Shown in pieces: positions 43,099 to 51,265 of a DNA stretch of 64,000 nt. Under the pieces are notes generated by a model, which was not told the origin of the DNA, ran no database searches, and saw only the letters and a program-made list of their open reading frames with translations. The first letter of the stretch is position 1; each line of letters begins with the position of its first letter. The translations under genes were made by a program, and so were the position numbers. Origin of the DNA: Haloferax marisrubri (GTDB taxonomy: Archaea > Halobacteriota > Halobacteria > Halobacteriales > Haloferacaceae); contig NZ_LOPW02000005.1 in the NCBI RefSeq assembly GCF_001469875.2, positions 186,001-250,000 of the forward strand. Reading direction: 5' to 3'.

Positions 43099-43938
43099 AT
43101 GCCGGGGACCGCCTCCAACCCGCGGACGCCGCCGTACGCGCTCACCATCGCCTCCAGCGACTCCGGCGGCGGCGCGGGCATCCAGGCCGACCTGAAGACG
43201 ATGACCCGACTCGGCGTCTACGGCGGGTCCGTCATCGTGGCCGCGACGGCCCAAAACACCCGCGGCGTCGAGGGTTCGCACGTCCTCCCGGCCGAGTCGA
43301 TTCGCGCCCAGTACGAGGCCGTCGCCGACGACTTCGACATCGCCGCCGTCAAACTCGGGATGCTGGCGACCGCCGAGGCCGTCGAGACGGTCGCCGACTG
43401 CCTCGCCGACTACGACGGCCCGGTCGTCCTCGACCCAGTGATGGTCGCCACCTCCGGCGACCGCCTGCTGGACGCGGACGCCGTCGACGCCTACGACGCT
43501 CTGTTCGCGCAGGCGACGCTCGTGACTCCGAACGCCGACGAGGCGGAGGCGCTGACGGGTGTGTTCCCCGACTCCCCGGCGGCCGTCTCGGACGCGGCCG
43601 ACTGGTTCTTCGACCGGGGTGCCGACGCCGTGCTCCTGAAGGGCGGCCACGTCGCCACCGACGGCGACATCGTGGTCGACACACTCGTCACGCCGACCGA
43701 GACGACGACGTTCGTCAACCCGCGCATCGACGCGACGGCGACTCACGGGTCGGGCTGTACGCTTTCGAGCGCCGTCGCCGCCCGCCTCGCCCGCGGCGAC
43801 GACCTCGCCGACGCGGTCCGTCGCGGTATCGAGTTCACTCGCGCGACCCTCGCCGAACCCGCCGACGTGGGCGAGGGCGCGGGGAGCGTGAACCACCTCG
43901 TCGGCGTCGGCGACGGCTGGACGCCCGACGAGTCGTAA
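43099..43938 (+). CDS. thiD: Hydroxymethylpyrimidine/phosphomethylpyrimidine kinase
   Basis: 279 residues. It phosphorylates HMP twice to HMP-PP. TIASSDSGGGAGIQADLKTM is the substrate loop, LDPVMVATSGD the Mg site and ATHGSGCTLSSAVAARLARG the anion hole with the catalytic cysteine. Many archaeal ThiD proteins carry a fused ThiN domain; this one ends at the kinase, consistent with ThiE being present in the same operon. It starts right after the thiM stop. A stem and T-run follow its end. Confidence 0.95.
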   Translation: MPGTASNPRTPPYALTIASSDSGGGAGIQADLKTMTRLGVYGGSVIVAATAQNTRGVEGSHVLPAESIRAQYEAVADDFDIAAVKLGMLATAEAVETVADCLADYDGPVVLDPVMVATSGDRLLDADAVDAYDALFAQATLVTPNADEAEALTGVFPDSPAAVSDAADWFFDRGADAVLLKGGHVATDGDIVVDTLVTPTETTTFVNPRIDATATHGSGCTLSSAVAARLARGDDLADAVRRGIEFTRATLAEPADVGEGAGSVNHLVGVGDGWTPDES

Positions 43939-43940
43939 GC

Positions 43941-43992
43941 GACGACCGGCGACCGGCGACGCGGCCCTCCGACGGTCGTCACGCCCCTTTTT
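43941..43992 (+). terminator. Stem plus T-run at the end of the thi operon
   Basis: GACGACCG (43941-43948) and CGGTCGTC (43973-43980) form a perfect 8-bp stem with a 24-nt loop, followed 7 nt later by TTTTT (43988-43992). It starts 3 nt after thiD and is the most terminator-like element of the window. Confidence 0.5.
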
Positions 43993-43995
43993 CCA

Positions 43996-44005
43996 GACAC
44001 GTGTC
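43996..44005 (+). promoter_or_regulatory. 10-bp palindrome before the HpcH/HpaI gene
   Basis: GACACGTGTC, perfectly symmetric, ends 11 nt before the ATG at 44017. It is in an operator-like position, but palindromes of this size occur by chance about once per kilobase. Confidence 0.25.
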
Positions 44006-44016
44006 GTATCACGAAC

Positions 44017-44814
44017 ATGGTAGAGACACCATCATCGAACGCGCTCCGCGCCCGAATCGAGGCCGGCGGCGTCGCGCTCGGCGTCCTCGACAACACCTAC
44101 AGCCCGACGCTCGTGGAGTTCTACGGCGAACTCGGCCTCGACTTCGTGTGGCTCGACCTCGAACACGGCGGGCCCAGCCCGCTCGACTCGGGCGCGATGG
44201 AGGGCCTCCTCCGCGCGGCGGAGCGAACCGGCATCGAGCCGTTGGTTCGGCTCCCGACGACGGACCCGACGTTCGTCCGGAAGGTCCTCGACCTCGGCGT
44301 CAGGAACGTCTTCCTCCCGCGCGTGGAGTCGGCCGAGGAAGTTCGCGAGGCGGTCCGGTCGGCCCACTTCACCTACGGCGACGGCCCCGGCGACCGCGGC
44401 CTCGCGTCGCCCCGCGCCCGCCGTTGGGGCCTCGCAGACGACTACGTTGCAAGCGAGGACCGCGAGACGCTCGTCGGCGTGACCATCGAGACCGCCGAGT
44501 CGCTTTCGGACCTCGACGCGATTCTCGACGTGCCCGAACTGGGCTTCGTCTTCATCGGCCCGTTCGACCTCTCGGTGGCGCTCGGCCACCCCGGCGAGAT
44601 AGACCACCCGGACGTGCAGGACGCAGTCGAGCGAATCCGCTCGGCCGCGGTCGAGGCGGGCGTCCCCGTCGGCGGCCTCGGCTTCGGCATGGACGACGTG
44701 AACCAGAAGGCGGAGAACGGCTATCAGCTCATCAATCTCGGCAGTACCACGGGCGCGCTCAAGGGCGTCGTCGACGGCTGGTTCGACGCCGTGACGTTCG
44801 ACCGCGAGGAGTAG
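44017..44814 (+). CDS. HpcH/HpaI-family aldolase
   Basis: 265 residues. This is a metal-dependent class II aldolase that cleaves 4-hydroxy-2-oxo acids (type: 4-hydroxy-2-oxoheptanedioate or 2-keto-3-deoxy-L-rhamnonate aldolase). Seen are LGVLDNTYSPTLVEFYGELGLDFVWLDLEHGG with the base-supporting EHG, RLPTTDPTFVRKVLDLGVRNVFLPRVESAEE and FIGPFDLSVALGHPGE with metal-site residues. Substrate unknown, although with a VOC ring-cleavage enzyme 2 kb away a meta-cleavage or aromatic context is conceivable. It has its own short upstream region. Confidence 0.9.
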   Translation: MVETPSSNALRARIEAGGVALGVLDNTYSPTLVEFYGELGLDFVWLDLEHGGPSPLDSGAMEGLLRAAERTGIEPLVRLPTTDPTFVRKVLDLGVRNVFLPRVESAEEVREAVRSAHFTYGDGPGDRGLASPRARRWGLADDYVASEDRETLVGVTIETAESLSDLDAILDVPELGFVFIGPFDLSVALGHPGEIDHPDVQDAVERIRSAAVEAGVPVGGLGFGMDDVNQKAENGYQLINLGSTTGALKGVVDGWFDAVTFDREE

Positions 44815-44823
44815 CGGCCGCGC

Positions 44824-45570
44824 CTACTCTGTCGCGTCCGTCCGCGAGTCGGACAGCCGCATCGCCACGCTGTACATCTCTCCCGTGGACTCCGATTCGA
44901 CCGCGTCGGCGACGCGGTCAGCCTGGTCCGCAAGCCACCCGCCCATCTCGCCGGGGACCTCCGCCGCCAGCGACTTCGCCACCGACGCGTGCGCCTCGAC
45001 GTGGCTTTCGGACCACGGGACCGGGTCGAGCAGGGTCAGTTCGCGGTCGAAGCGCCAGCCGTGTCCCGAAAACAGCGCCCTGAGCGCGTCGGCCGGATAG
45101 AACGTCAGCGCGGGCCGCCCGCGGGCCAACTGGCTCGCCGCGTTTTCGAGCGCGAACAACTCCCGAACCGCGGCGTCGTCGGGGTGCGGTTCGTAGTCGT
45201 CGACGACGAGGTGACAGCCGGGCGCGGCGACCCGGGTTAGCTCGCGCGCGACGGCGGCGAGCGACTCGGGACTGACGAGGTTGAACAGCCCGTGGGCGGT
45301 GACGACGTCTACCGAGTCGTCGGCGAGCGGGAGGCTCCGAACGTCGGCTTCCAGCACCACGGTCCTCGCTCGGTCCGTCGGCGACGGGGCCACGCGGTCG
45401 CGGACGAGTGTCGCGTGCTCCGGGTCGTTGGTGACGGCGTAGACCCGCTTCGCGCCCGCGTCGAGGAGTCCGGCGGTGGTGTTCCCGGTTCCCGCGCCGG
45501 CCTCCAGACAGACCGCGCCCCGGACCGGCCGGTCGTCGAGGGCGGCCGTGACGGTCGTTGGAACGTCCAT
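44824..45570 (-). CDS. Class I SAM-dependent methyltransferase
   Basis: 248 residues. SAM motif I is VCLEAGAGTGNTTAGLL, motif II an acidic VLEADVRSLPLADDSVDVVTAHGLFNLV with the motif IV region, and VAAPGCHLVVDDYEPHP motif VI. The substrate is not predictable: ubiE/methyltransferase-11 type enzymes act on small molecules, lipids or quinones. Start ATG 45570. It converges with the aldolase gene 9 nt away and follows the aldo/keto reductase on the same strand. Confidence 0.88.
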   Translation of the reverse strand: MDVPTTVTAALDDRPVRGAVCLEAGAGTGNTTAGLLDAGAKRVYAVTNDPEHATLVRDRVAPSPTDRARTVVLEADVRSLPLADDSVDVVTAHGLFNLVSPESLAAVARELTRVAAPGCHLVVDDYEPHPDDAAVRELFALENAASQLARGRPALTFYPADALRALFSGHGWRFDRELTLLDPVPWSESHVEAHASVAKSLAAEVPGEMGGWLADQADRVADAVESESTGEMYSVAMRLSDSRTDATE

Positions 45571-45611
45571 TGGCGGCAGGTGGAAATCGAGGTGGCGGCC
45601 GTCTCGCCTCG

Positions 45612-46496
45612 TTAGTGGTGCAGTTGCTCCGGAACCGGACTCTCGTCGTGCCGGAGGCGCTCGATGAGCGACCGCTGGGCCGTCTCGTCCATGCCGTTGT
45701 ACCGCGTCGCGGCGTCGAGGACCATCGCCACGAGCTTCGGGTCGCCCGGCGTGACGACGCTCGTGAGGCCCTGCGCGGCCGCGAAGTCGAACCGCTCCGC
45801 GATTTCGTCCGGAGTGTCGACCGGTTCGTACCAGTTGGGGAACGGTCGGTCGGCCTCGGGCAGTTCGTCGGTGTCGGGCCACGGCCCGCGGGCGAACGCC
45901 TTGATGCCGAGGGTACCGATACCGGCCTTCTCGGCCGCCTCGAAGACGCCCGCGTAGTCGTGTTCGTCGTCGCCCTTGCCGATGACGACGGGGTTCAGCG
46001 GGAACATCAGGGTTTCGAGGTCGTCGATGCGGTCGATGGCGTCGCGGATGAGCCCCGGGTTCCCGTGGCTCGTCAGCCCGATGTGGCCGATTTTCCCCTC
46101 GTCTTTCGCCTCGCGGAAGGCCGCGAGCGCGCCGTCGTCGGCCGTGATTTCGTCCAGTTCGGACTCGTATTCGAGGCCGTGGACCTGATAGAGGTCGATG
46201 TAATCGACGCCGAGGCGGTCGAACGAGCGGTCGAGCTTCCGCTTTGCGCCCTCGTAGCCCCGCTCTTGGGTCTTACAGCCGAGGAAGATGTCCTCGCGGT
46301 GCTGGCGGAGCTTCGGGCCCAGTTTGAGCTCCGCGTCGCCGTAGGTCGGAGCCACGTCGAAGTGGTTGACGCCCTTCGAGAGGACGTGTTCGACCATCTG
46401 GTTCGCGCCCTCCTGTTCGAGCCAGTTGAGCGCGATAGCGCCGAACGTTGCGATGCTACTCTCGTGGCCGGTGTCACCGAGTGCGCGGGTTTCCAT
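45612..46496 (-). CDS. Aldo/keto reductase
   Basis: 294 residues. NADPH-dependent (beta/alpha)8 enzyme. VNHFDVAPTYGDAE supplies the catalytic Asp and Tyr, FLGCKTQERGYEGAK the Lys and YQVHGLEYES the His. The C-terminal loop GLTSVVTPGDPKLVAMVLDA is short. It is distant from the aldo/keto reductase at 15441 and belongs to a branch often annotated as oxidoreductase of the YghZ/Tas type. Substrate unknown. It is divergent from the VOC dioxygenase, with the start codons 145 nt apart. Confidence 0.9.
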   Translation of the reverse strand: METRALGDTGHESSIATFGAIALNWLEQEGANQMVEHVLSKGVNHFDVAPTYGDAELKLGPKLRQHREDIFLGCKTQERGYEGAKRKLDRSFDRLGVDYIDLYQVHGLEYESELDEITADDGALAAFREAKDEGKIGHIGLTSHGNPGLIRDAIDRIDDLETLMFPLNPVVIGKGDDEHDYAGVFEAAEKAGIGTLGIKAFARGPWPDTDELPEADRPFPNWYEPVDTPDEIAERFDFAAAQGLTSVVTPGDPKLVAMVLDAATRYNGMDETAQRSLIERLRHDESPVPEQLHH

Positions 46497-46614
46497 ACAT
46501 CAATCGTCATCGTCAATGGACAAAAACGTGCGTCTCGCCGACTCGACTGCCGGGTCCGTGCCGACGCCGCTGACCGTGCCCCGACCCGGTAACACTCGCG
46601 TCAGCGGATACTCA

Positions 46615-46636
46615 AGTCCTTCCGGCCCGTAGGACT
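46615..46636 (+). promoter_or_regulatory. Inverted repeat in the VOC dioxygenase promoter
   Basis: AGTCCT-N10-AGGACT (perfect 6-bp arms) lies between a TATA-like GATACTC (46607-46613) and the ATG at 46641. It is in an operator-like position for a MarR- or PadR-type repressor, but no such gene is adjacent. Confidence 0.35.
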
Positions 46637-46640
46637 GGCC

Positions 46641-47630
46641 ATGGCAGACATCACGCCCACACCCGGAATCCACCACGTCACCTGCATCGCGGGCGACCCA
46701 CAGGAGAACCTCGACTTCTGGGTCGAGACGCTCGGACTCCGCCTCGCCAAGCGCTCCATCAATCAGGACGACCCCAGCACGTACCACTTCTTCTTCACGG
46801 ACGCGGAGGGGACGCCCGGCACGAGCATGACGTTCTTCCCGTGGGAGAACCTCTCGCGGGGGAAGGTCGGCACCGGGCAGGTCTCGCGGACCGCGTTCCG
46901 CGTGCCCGAGGGAAGCCTCGACTACTGGGAGAACCGATTCGACGAGTACGGCGTCGACTACGACGACCGAGTCGAGCGATTCGGTGAGACGGTCCTCCCC
47001 TTCAGCGACCCCGACGGCCTCCCGGTCGAACTGGTCGAAGTCGAGGTTCCCGACGACGACCCGACCGTCCCGTGGACCGAGTTCGTCCCCGAGGACGTTG
47101 CGATTCGCGGCTTCCACTCCGTGACGCTCTGGCTGGCCGACCCCCAACCCACGGAGGACCTGCTCGAAACGATGGGCTTCGAGCGCGTCGGAACCGAGGA
47201 AGCACAGGGCGACACCCCCGGCGACGAGCGGACGCGGTTCGCCGCGACCGGCACCGTCGGGAAGTACGTTGACGTGCTGCCGACCATCGAGAGCAGTCGA
47301 CAGGGCCTCGGCACGGTCCACCACGTCGCCTTCCAGACGCCGACCGACGAGGACCAAGAGGCGATGCGCAAGGCCGTCCAGTCGAAGGGCCTGCGCCCGA
47401 CCGCCCAAATCAACCGCCATTGGTTCCGGTCGGTCTACTTCCGCGAGTTCGGCGGCGTGCTGTTCGAACTCGCCACGAGCGACCCCGGCTACACCGCCGA
47501 CGAACCCCTCGACGACCTCGGCGGCCGCCTCGTCCTCCCCGGCGAGTTCGAAGGTCGGCGCGAGCAGATAGAAGCCGGCCTGACCGACGTAACGGTCCCG
47601 CGGGCCGAGTCGGCCGAAGCCGACGACTGA
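46641..47630 (+). CDS. Ring-cleaving-type VOC (glyoxalase/bleomycin/dioxygenase) family protein
   Basis: 329 residues. Two VOC modules: the first begins TPGIHHVTCIAGDPQENLDFWVETLGLRLAKR, the second around RGFHSVTLWLADPQPTEDLLETMGF. The metal ligands fit H in GIHHVT, H in GTVHHVAFQTP and E in GVLFELATSDPG, the H-H-E triad of Fe(II)/Mn(II) extradiol enzymes. The family includes PcpA-like hydroquinone 1,2-dioxygenases and many glyoxalase-like proteins of unclear substrate. I rate ring cleavage probable, substrate unknown. Confidence 0.87.
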   Translation: MADITPTPGIHHVTCIAGDPQENLDFWVETLGLRLAKRSINQDDPSTYHFFFTDAEGTPGTSMTFFPWENLSRGKVGTGQVSRTAFRVPEGSLDYWENRFDEYGVDYDDRVERFGETVLPFSDPDGLPVELVEVEVPDDDPTVPWTEFVPEDVAIRGFHSVTLWLADPQPTEDLLETMGFERVGTEEAQGDTPGDERTRFAATGTVGKYVDVLPTIESSRQGLGTVHHVAFQTPTDEDQEAMRKAVQSKGLRPTAQINRHWFRSVYFREFGGVLFELATSDPGYTADEPLDDLGGRLVLPGEFEGRREQIEAGLTDVTVPRAESAEADD

Positions 47631-47786
47631 GCCTCGACTGGCCCGTCTCGCTCCGGCTTCATTGTCCACTCGTCGTCACCGCTCGTTTTGCCCCGTGTTA
47701 GCACTCTGTAGTCCTCCGCGACGAGTGTCGCAATCACAAGTACCATCATCGCCCGCGACTCAGTGGTCCGTATTCAGGTGGATGAC

Positions 47787-48899
47787 GTGACGGAAAAACG
47801 CGAATACACGGACGACTATCAGGACAAGACGCTGTATATCCCCGGTCCGACCGAGGTGCGCGAGGACGTCATCGCGGAGATGTGCCAGCCGATGTTCGGC
47901 CACCGCATGGACCGCATGACCGACCTCTATACGACCATCGTCGAGGACACGAAGGAGTTCCTCGGCACGGACAACGACGTGATGATTCTCACGGGGTCGG
48001 GCACCGAAATCTGGGAGTCCTCGACGCTCAACCTCGTCGACGAGAACATCCTCGTGCCGACCTGCGGGAGCTTCAGCGAGCGCCACGCGAACGTCGCGGA
48101 GCGCCTCGGCAAGAACGTCGACCGCATCGAGTACGAGTGGGGACAGGCCATCAAGCCCGAGGACATCCGCGAGGCGCTGGAGTCCAGCGACAAGCACTAC
48201 GACGTGGTCGCCACCGTGATGAACGAGAGTTCGACCGGCGTCCGCAACCCCATCGAGGAGATCGGCGACGTGGTCGCCGAGTACCCGGACACCTACTTCG
48301 TCGTCGACGCGGTGTCCGCCCTCGGCGGCGACTACGTCGACATCGACGAGCACAACATCGACGTCATCTTCGCCTCGTCGCAGAAGGCGTTCGCCATGCC
48401 GCCGGGGCTCGCCATCTGCACCGTCAGCGAAGACGCCTACGAGCGCGAACTGTCGAAGGACTCGGCGTCGTGGTACGGCGGCTTCCAGCGCGCCCTCGAC
48501 TACTACGACCGCAAGGGCCAGACCCACTCCACGCCCGCGATACCCATCATGCTCGCGTACCGCAAGCAGATGAAGTACATGCTCGAAGAGGGCCACGAGG
48601 GGCGCGACCAGCGCCACCGCGAGATGGCCGAGTACACCCGTGACTGGGCCTACGAGCACTTCGACATGTTCCCCGAGGAGGGCTACGAGTCCCAGACCGT
48701 CGCCTGCATCGAGAACACGCAGGGCATCGACGTCGCCGCCACCATCGAGGAGGTCTCGGAGAAGTACGACATGGCCTTCTCGAACGGCTACGGCTCCGCG
48801 CTCGGCGAGAAGACGTTCCGCATCGGCCACATGGGCGAACACGACGTGGAGTCCATCAAGGCGCTCACCGACGCCATCGAAGACGTGGCGGACCTGTAG
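47787..48899 (+). CDS. Class V aminotransferase (alanine-glyoxylate-like)
   Basis: 370 residues with the GTG at 47787 as chosen start (MTEKREYTDD); GTGs at 47763 and 47778 are also in frame. LYIPGPTEVREDVIAEM is the family N-terminus, LTGSGTEIWESSTLNLV the PLP phosphate loop, YFVVDAVSALGGDYVDID the PLP-Asp region and FASSQKAFAMPPGLA the Schiff-base Lys segment. FRIGHMGEHD holds the arginine that binds the substrate carboxylate. It transfers an amino group to glyoxylate or a related oxo acid. A tautomerase gene follows 16 nt after its stop, probably in one operon. Confidence 0.9.
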   Translation: MTEKREYTDDYQDKTLYIPGPTEVREDVIAEMCQPMFGHRMDRMTDLYTTIVEDTKEFLGTDNDVMILTGSGTEIWESSTLNLVDENILVPTCGSFSERHANVAERLGKNVDRIEYEWGQAIKPEDIREALESSDKHYDVVATVMNESSTGVRNPIEEIGDVVAEYPDTYFVVDAVSALGGDYVDIDEHNIDVIFASSQKAFAMPPGLAICTVSEDAYERELSKDSASWYGGFQRALDYYDRKGQTHSTPAIPIMLAYRKQMKYMLEEGHEGRDQRHREMAEYTRDWAYEHFDMFPEEGYESQTVACIENTQGIDVAATIEEVSEKYDMAFSNGYGSALGEKTFRIGHMGEHDVESIKALTDAIEDVADL

Positions 48900-48915
48900 G
48901 CCGCGGCGCGCGCAG

Positions 48916-49287
48916 ATGCCACACCTCCAGTTCGACCTCGACTTCGAGGTCACGGAACGCGAGGCGGACCGGTTCGCGGCCGAGATGGCCGAGCTGTACG
49001 CCGAGCGGATGGACGCCGACACCGACTACGCCGCCGTCAGCGTCCGCGAGGTCCGGGCGATTCACCTCGGCCGGGCGACCGAGGGGAAGACCGTCGTGCT
49101 GCAAGCCGACATCCGCGCGGGCCGGTCGGCGGACCAGAAGCGCGACCTCGCCCTCGCGGTCATCGACGCCGTCGCCGAGCGGTTCGGCGTGCCGGAGTCG
49201 AACCAGAAGGTCGTCTTCACCGAACACGAGGGGAGTCAGATGATGGGCTACGACCGCGTCGGCGACGACTGGTCCGAGTCCGCCTGA
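48916..49287 (+). CDS. Tautomerase superfamily protein (4-OT/MIF-like)
   Basis: 123 residues. After Met removal the N-terminus is Pro (MPHLQFDLDFEV), the catalytic base of tautomerases. The chain (AAEMAELYAERM ... VSVREVRAIHLG ... VVLQADIRAGRSADQKRDLALAVIDAVAERFGV) follows the beta-alpha-beta duplicated pattern of the longer MIF/CHMI-like branch. It may interconvert keto and enol acids. It is co-transcribed with the aminotransferase. Its 3' end overlaps the 3' end of the convergent histidine kinase gene by 40 nt. Confidence 0.82.
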   Translation: MPHLQFDLDFEVTEREADRFAAEMAELYAERMDADTDYAAVSVREVRAIHLGRATEGKTVVLQADIRAGRSADQKRDLALAVIDAVAERFGVPESNQKVVFTEHEGSQMMGYDRVGDDWSESA

Positions 49288-51140
49288 CCGTCATCGGCGG
49301 TCCGGAGTTCGACCGCGAAGACGGACCCGCAGGGGTCGTTGTCCTCGACCCACACGTCGCCGCCGTACGTCTCGACCAGCGACTGCACGAGATACAGCCC
49401 GAGGCCGGTTCCCCGGCTCTCCAGTCCCTTTTCGTCCTTGGCGAAGACGGTCTCCTTCCGCTCGTCGGGTATCCCGCGCCCGTCGTCGGCGACGCGGACG
49501 ACGACGCGGTCTTTCGCCTCGGACTCCGAGACGGAGAGTTCGACGCTCGGCTCGTCCTTGTCGGTGTGCTGGACGGCGTTCGTGAGGAGGTTCCGGAAGA
49601 CGGAGCCGAGCATGTCGTCGGCGAGCACCGCCACCGGAGGAATCTCGGACTCGACCGTCACGGTCGCGTCCGGTGCCATATCCCGGAGCGACGCGAGTTC
49701 GGATTCGAGTACGGGTCGCAGCCGAACCGTCTCGTTTTCGACGCCTCGACTGCTCATCATCTCGGCCATGTCCCGCGCCGTCTCCGTCAGCTCGACCGCG
49801 TGGTTGGCTCGCTTCCGGACGATTTCGACGAACTCCCGCGCCTCCTCGTCGGCGATGTGCTCGCCGAGCAGTTCCGCGTAGGCGGTCACCAACTGCAGGT
49901 CGTTGCGAACGTCGTGGCGGACGACCTGATTCAGCACGGCGAGCTCGTCGCGTTGCGTTTCGAGGAGGCGGTTCTGTTCGCGGAGCTCCGCCTCGTAGCG
50001 CTTCCGCGTCGTGATGTCGCGGGCGACGCTCAACACGACCGTCTCCCCGCGGTAGGTCACGAGGCTCGAACTGATTTCGACGGGTATCTCCCGACCGTCT
50101 TTCGCCCGATGGACCGTCTCGAACACCTGCGTCCCGTCGGTCGGCATCTGGGAGATGAGCGCCGAAATCTCGTCGTTGCTGAGTCCCGCGTCGATGTCGT
50201 GGACCGTCATCGAGAGGAGTTCCTCCCGCGAGTAACCCAGCAGTTCCACCGCGGTCTCGTTCACCGTGCGAATCTGGTCGTCGAGGCCGAGGACCCAGAC
50301 GGTGTCGTTCATCCCGTCGATGAGTTCTTGATACTCCTCGCGGGCGCGTTTCAGTTTCTGCTCTCGCTCCTGTCGTTCGGTGACGTCCCTCGACACGGCG
50401 ATGACGCCGACCACCTCACCGGCCACCCGAAGCGGCGCGAAGCGGTAGCTCAGTATCCGCGATTCGCCGTCCGGCGTGGTGAGTTCGGTCTCGCCTTCGA
50501 GGCAGTCTGCCTCGCCGTCCAAGAGCCGCTGATACGGGTCGCCCGGGCGTTCTTCGCGAATCGTCTCGACGAGGAGGCTCCGCTCGCCTTCGAGTTCGGC
50601 GGGCGTCGTCCCGTAGAACCCGGCGAGGTAGTCGCTCACGAGTACGAACCGACCGTCGCGGTCGTACAGGCACGCCCCCTCCAGTATCTGTTCGAAGACG
50701 CGCTCGTAGACGAGCGACGGGTCGACCGGCCGCCGGTTGGACGCCGCGACCGCCCGCTCGACCCGGACGGCCAACTCGTCGTATCCCTCCGCGTCCTGCG
50801 CCTGGACGTAGTCGGTGACGCCGGCGTCGAGGGCGTCGCTCGCCGTCATCTCGGGCTCGCCGCCGGCAACGACGAAAAACGGAAGCCCCGCGTCTCGCTT
50901 CCGAACCGCGGCGAGGAAGTCGAGCGCGTCCGACTCTCCCGCGTCGGCCGCCGAGACGACGCAGTCGAAGTCGGAGCCGGCGTCGGCGCTCCCGAGCACG
51001 TCCAGCCCCGCAGTCGCGGTCCGAACCGCCTCGACCTCGAACCGCGCCTCCCGACGGCGGACGGCCTCGGTGACCGCCGCCGCGACGCCCGAGTCGGCGA
51101 CGACGAGAATCCCCACCGCTCCGCTACCTCCATCGGTCAT
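49248..51140 (-). CDS. PAS sensor histidine kinase with degenerate receiver domain
   Basis: 630 residues. An N-terminal receiver-like domain (about 10-130) lacks the phospho-acceptor: in DFDCVVSAADAG Ala64 stands where Asp is expected. Two PAS domains follow (about 145-260 and 265-385). HisKA has RHDVRNDLQLV with H409, and HATPase shows SVFRNLLTNAVQHTDK and VVRVADDGRGIPDERKETVF (N, G1). No transmembrane helices are visible, so it senses a cytoplasmic signal. No partner response regulator is adjacent, as is common in haloarchaea. Confidence 0.93.
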   Translation of the reverse strand: MTDGGSGAVGILVVADSGVAAAVTEAVRRREARFEVEAVRTATAGLDVLGSADAGSDFDCVVSAADAGESDALDFLAAVRKRDAGLPFFVVAGGEPEMTASDALDAGVTDYVQAQDAEGYDELAVRVERAVAASNRRPVDPSLVYERVFEQILEGACLYDRDGRFVLVSDYLAGFYGTTPAELEGERSLLVETIREERPGDPYQRLLDGEADCLEGETELTTPDGESRILSYRFAPLRVAGEVVGVIAVSRDVTERQEREQKLKRAREEYQELIDGMNDTVWVLGLDDQIRTVNETAVELLGYSREELLSMTVHDIDAGLSNDEISALISQMPTDGTQVFETVHRAKDGREIPVEISSSLVTYRGETVVLSVARDITTRKRYEAELREQNRLLETQRDELAVLNQVVRHDVRNDLQLVTAYAELLGEHIADEEAREFVEIVRKRANHAVELTETARDMAEMMSSRGVENETVRLRPVLESELASLRDMAPDATVTVESEIPPVAVLADDMLGSVFRNLLTNAVQHTDKDEPSVELSVSESEAKDRVVVRVADDGRGIPDERKETVFAKDEKGLESRGTGLGLYLVQSLVETYGGDVWVEDNDPCGSVFAVELRTADDGQADSDQSSPTRS

Positions 51141-51265
51141 TACCTAGGACACTCAGGTGCGCCAAATAAAAGGTAGCGTGCCGGTCCGTCGCGCTCCCGA
51201 TGCGATTACCCGGTTGTAACACCCAGTAGCAACACTTTTGTGACGACCGCCGAGACCACGACGGC

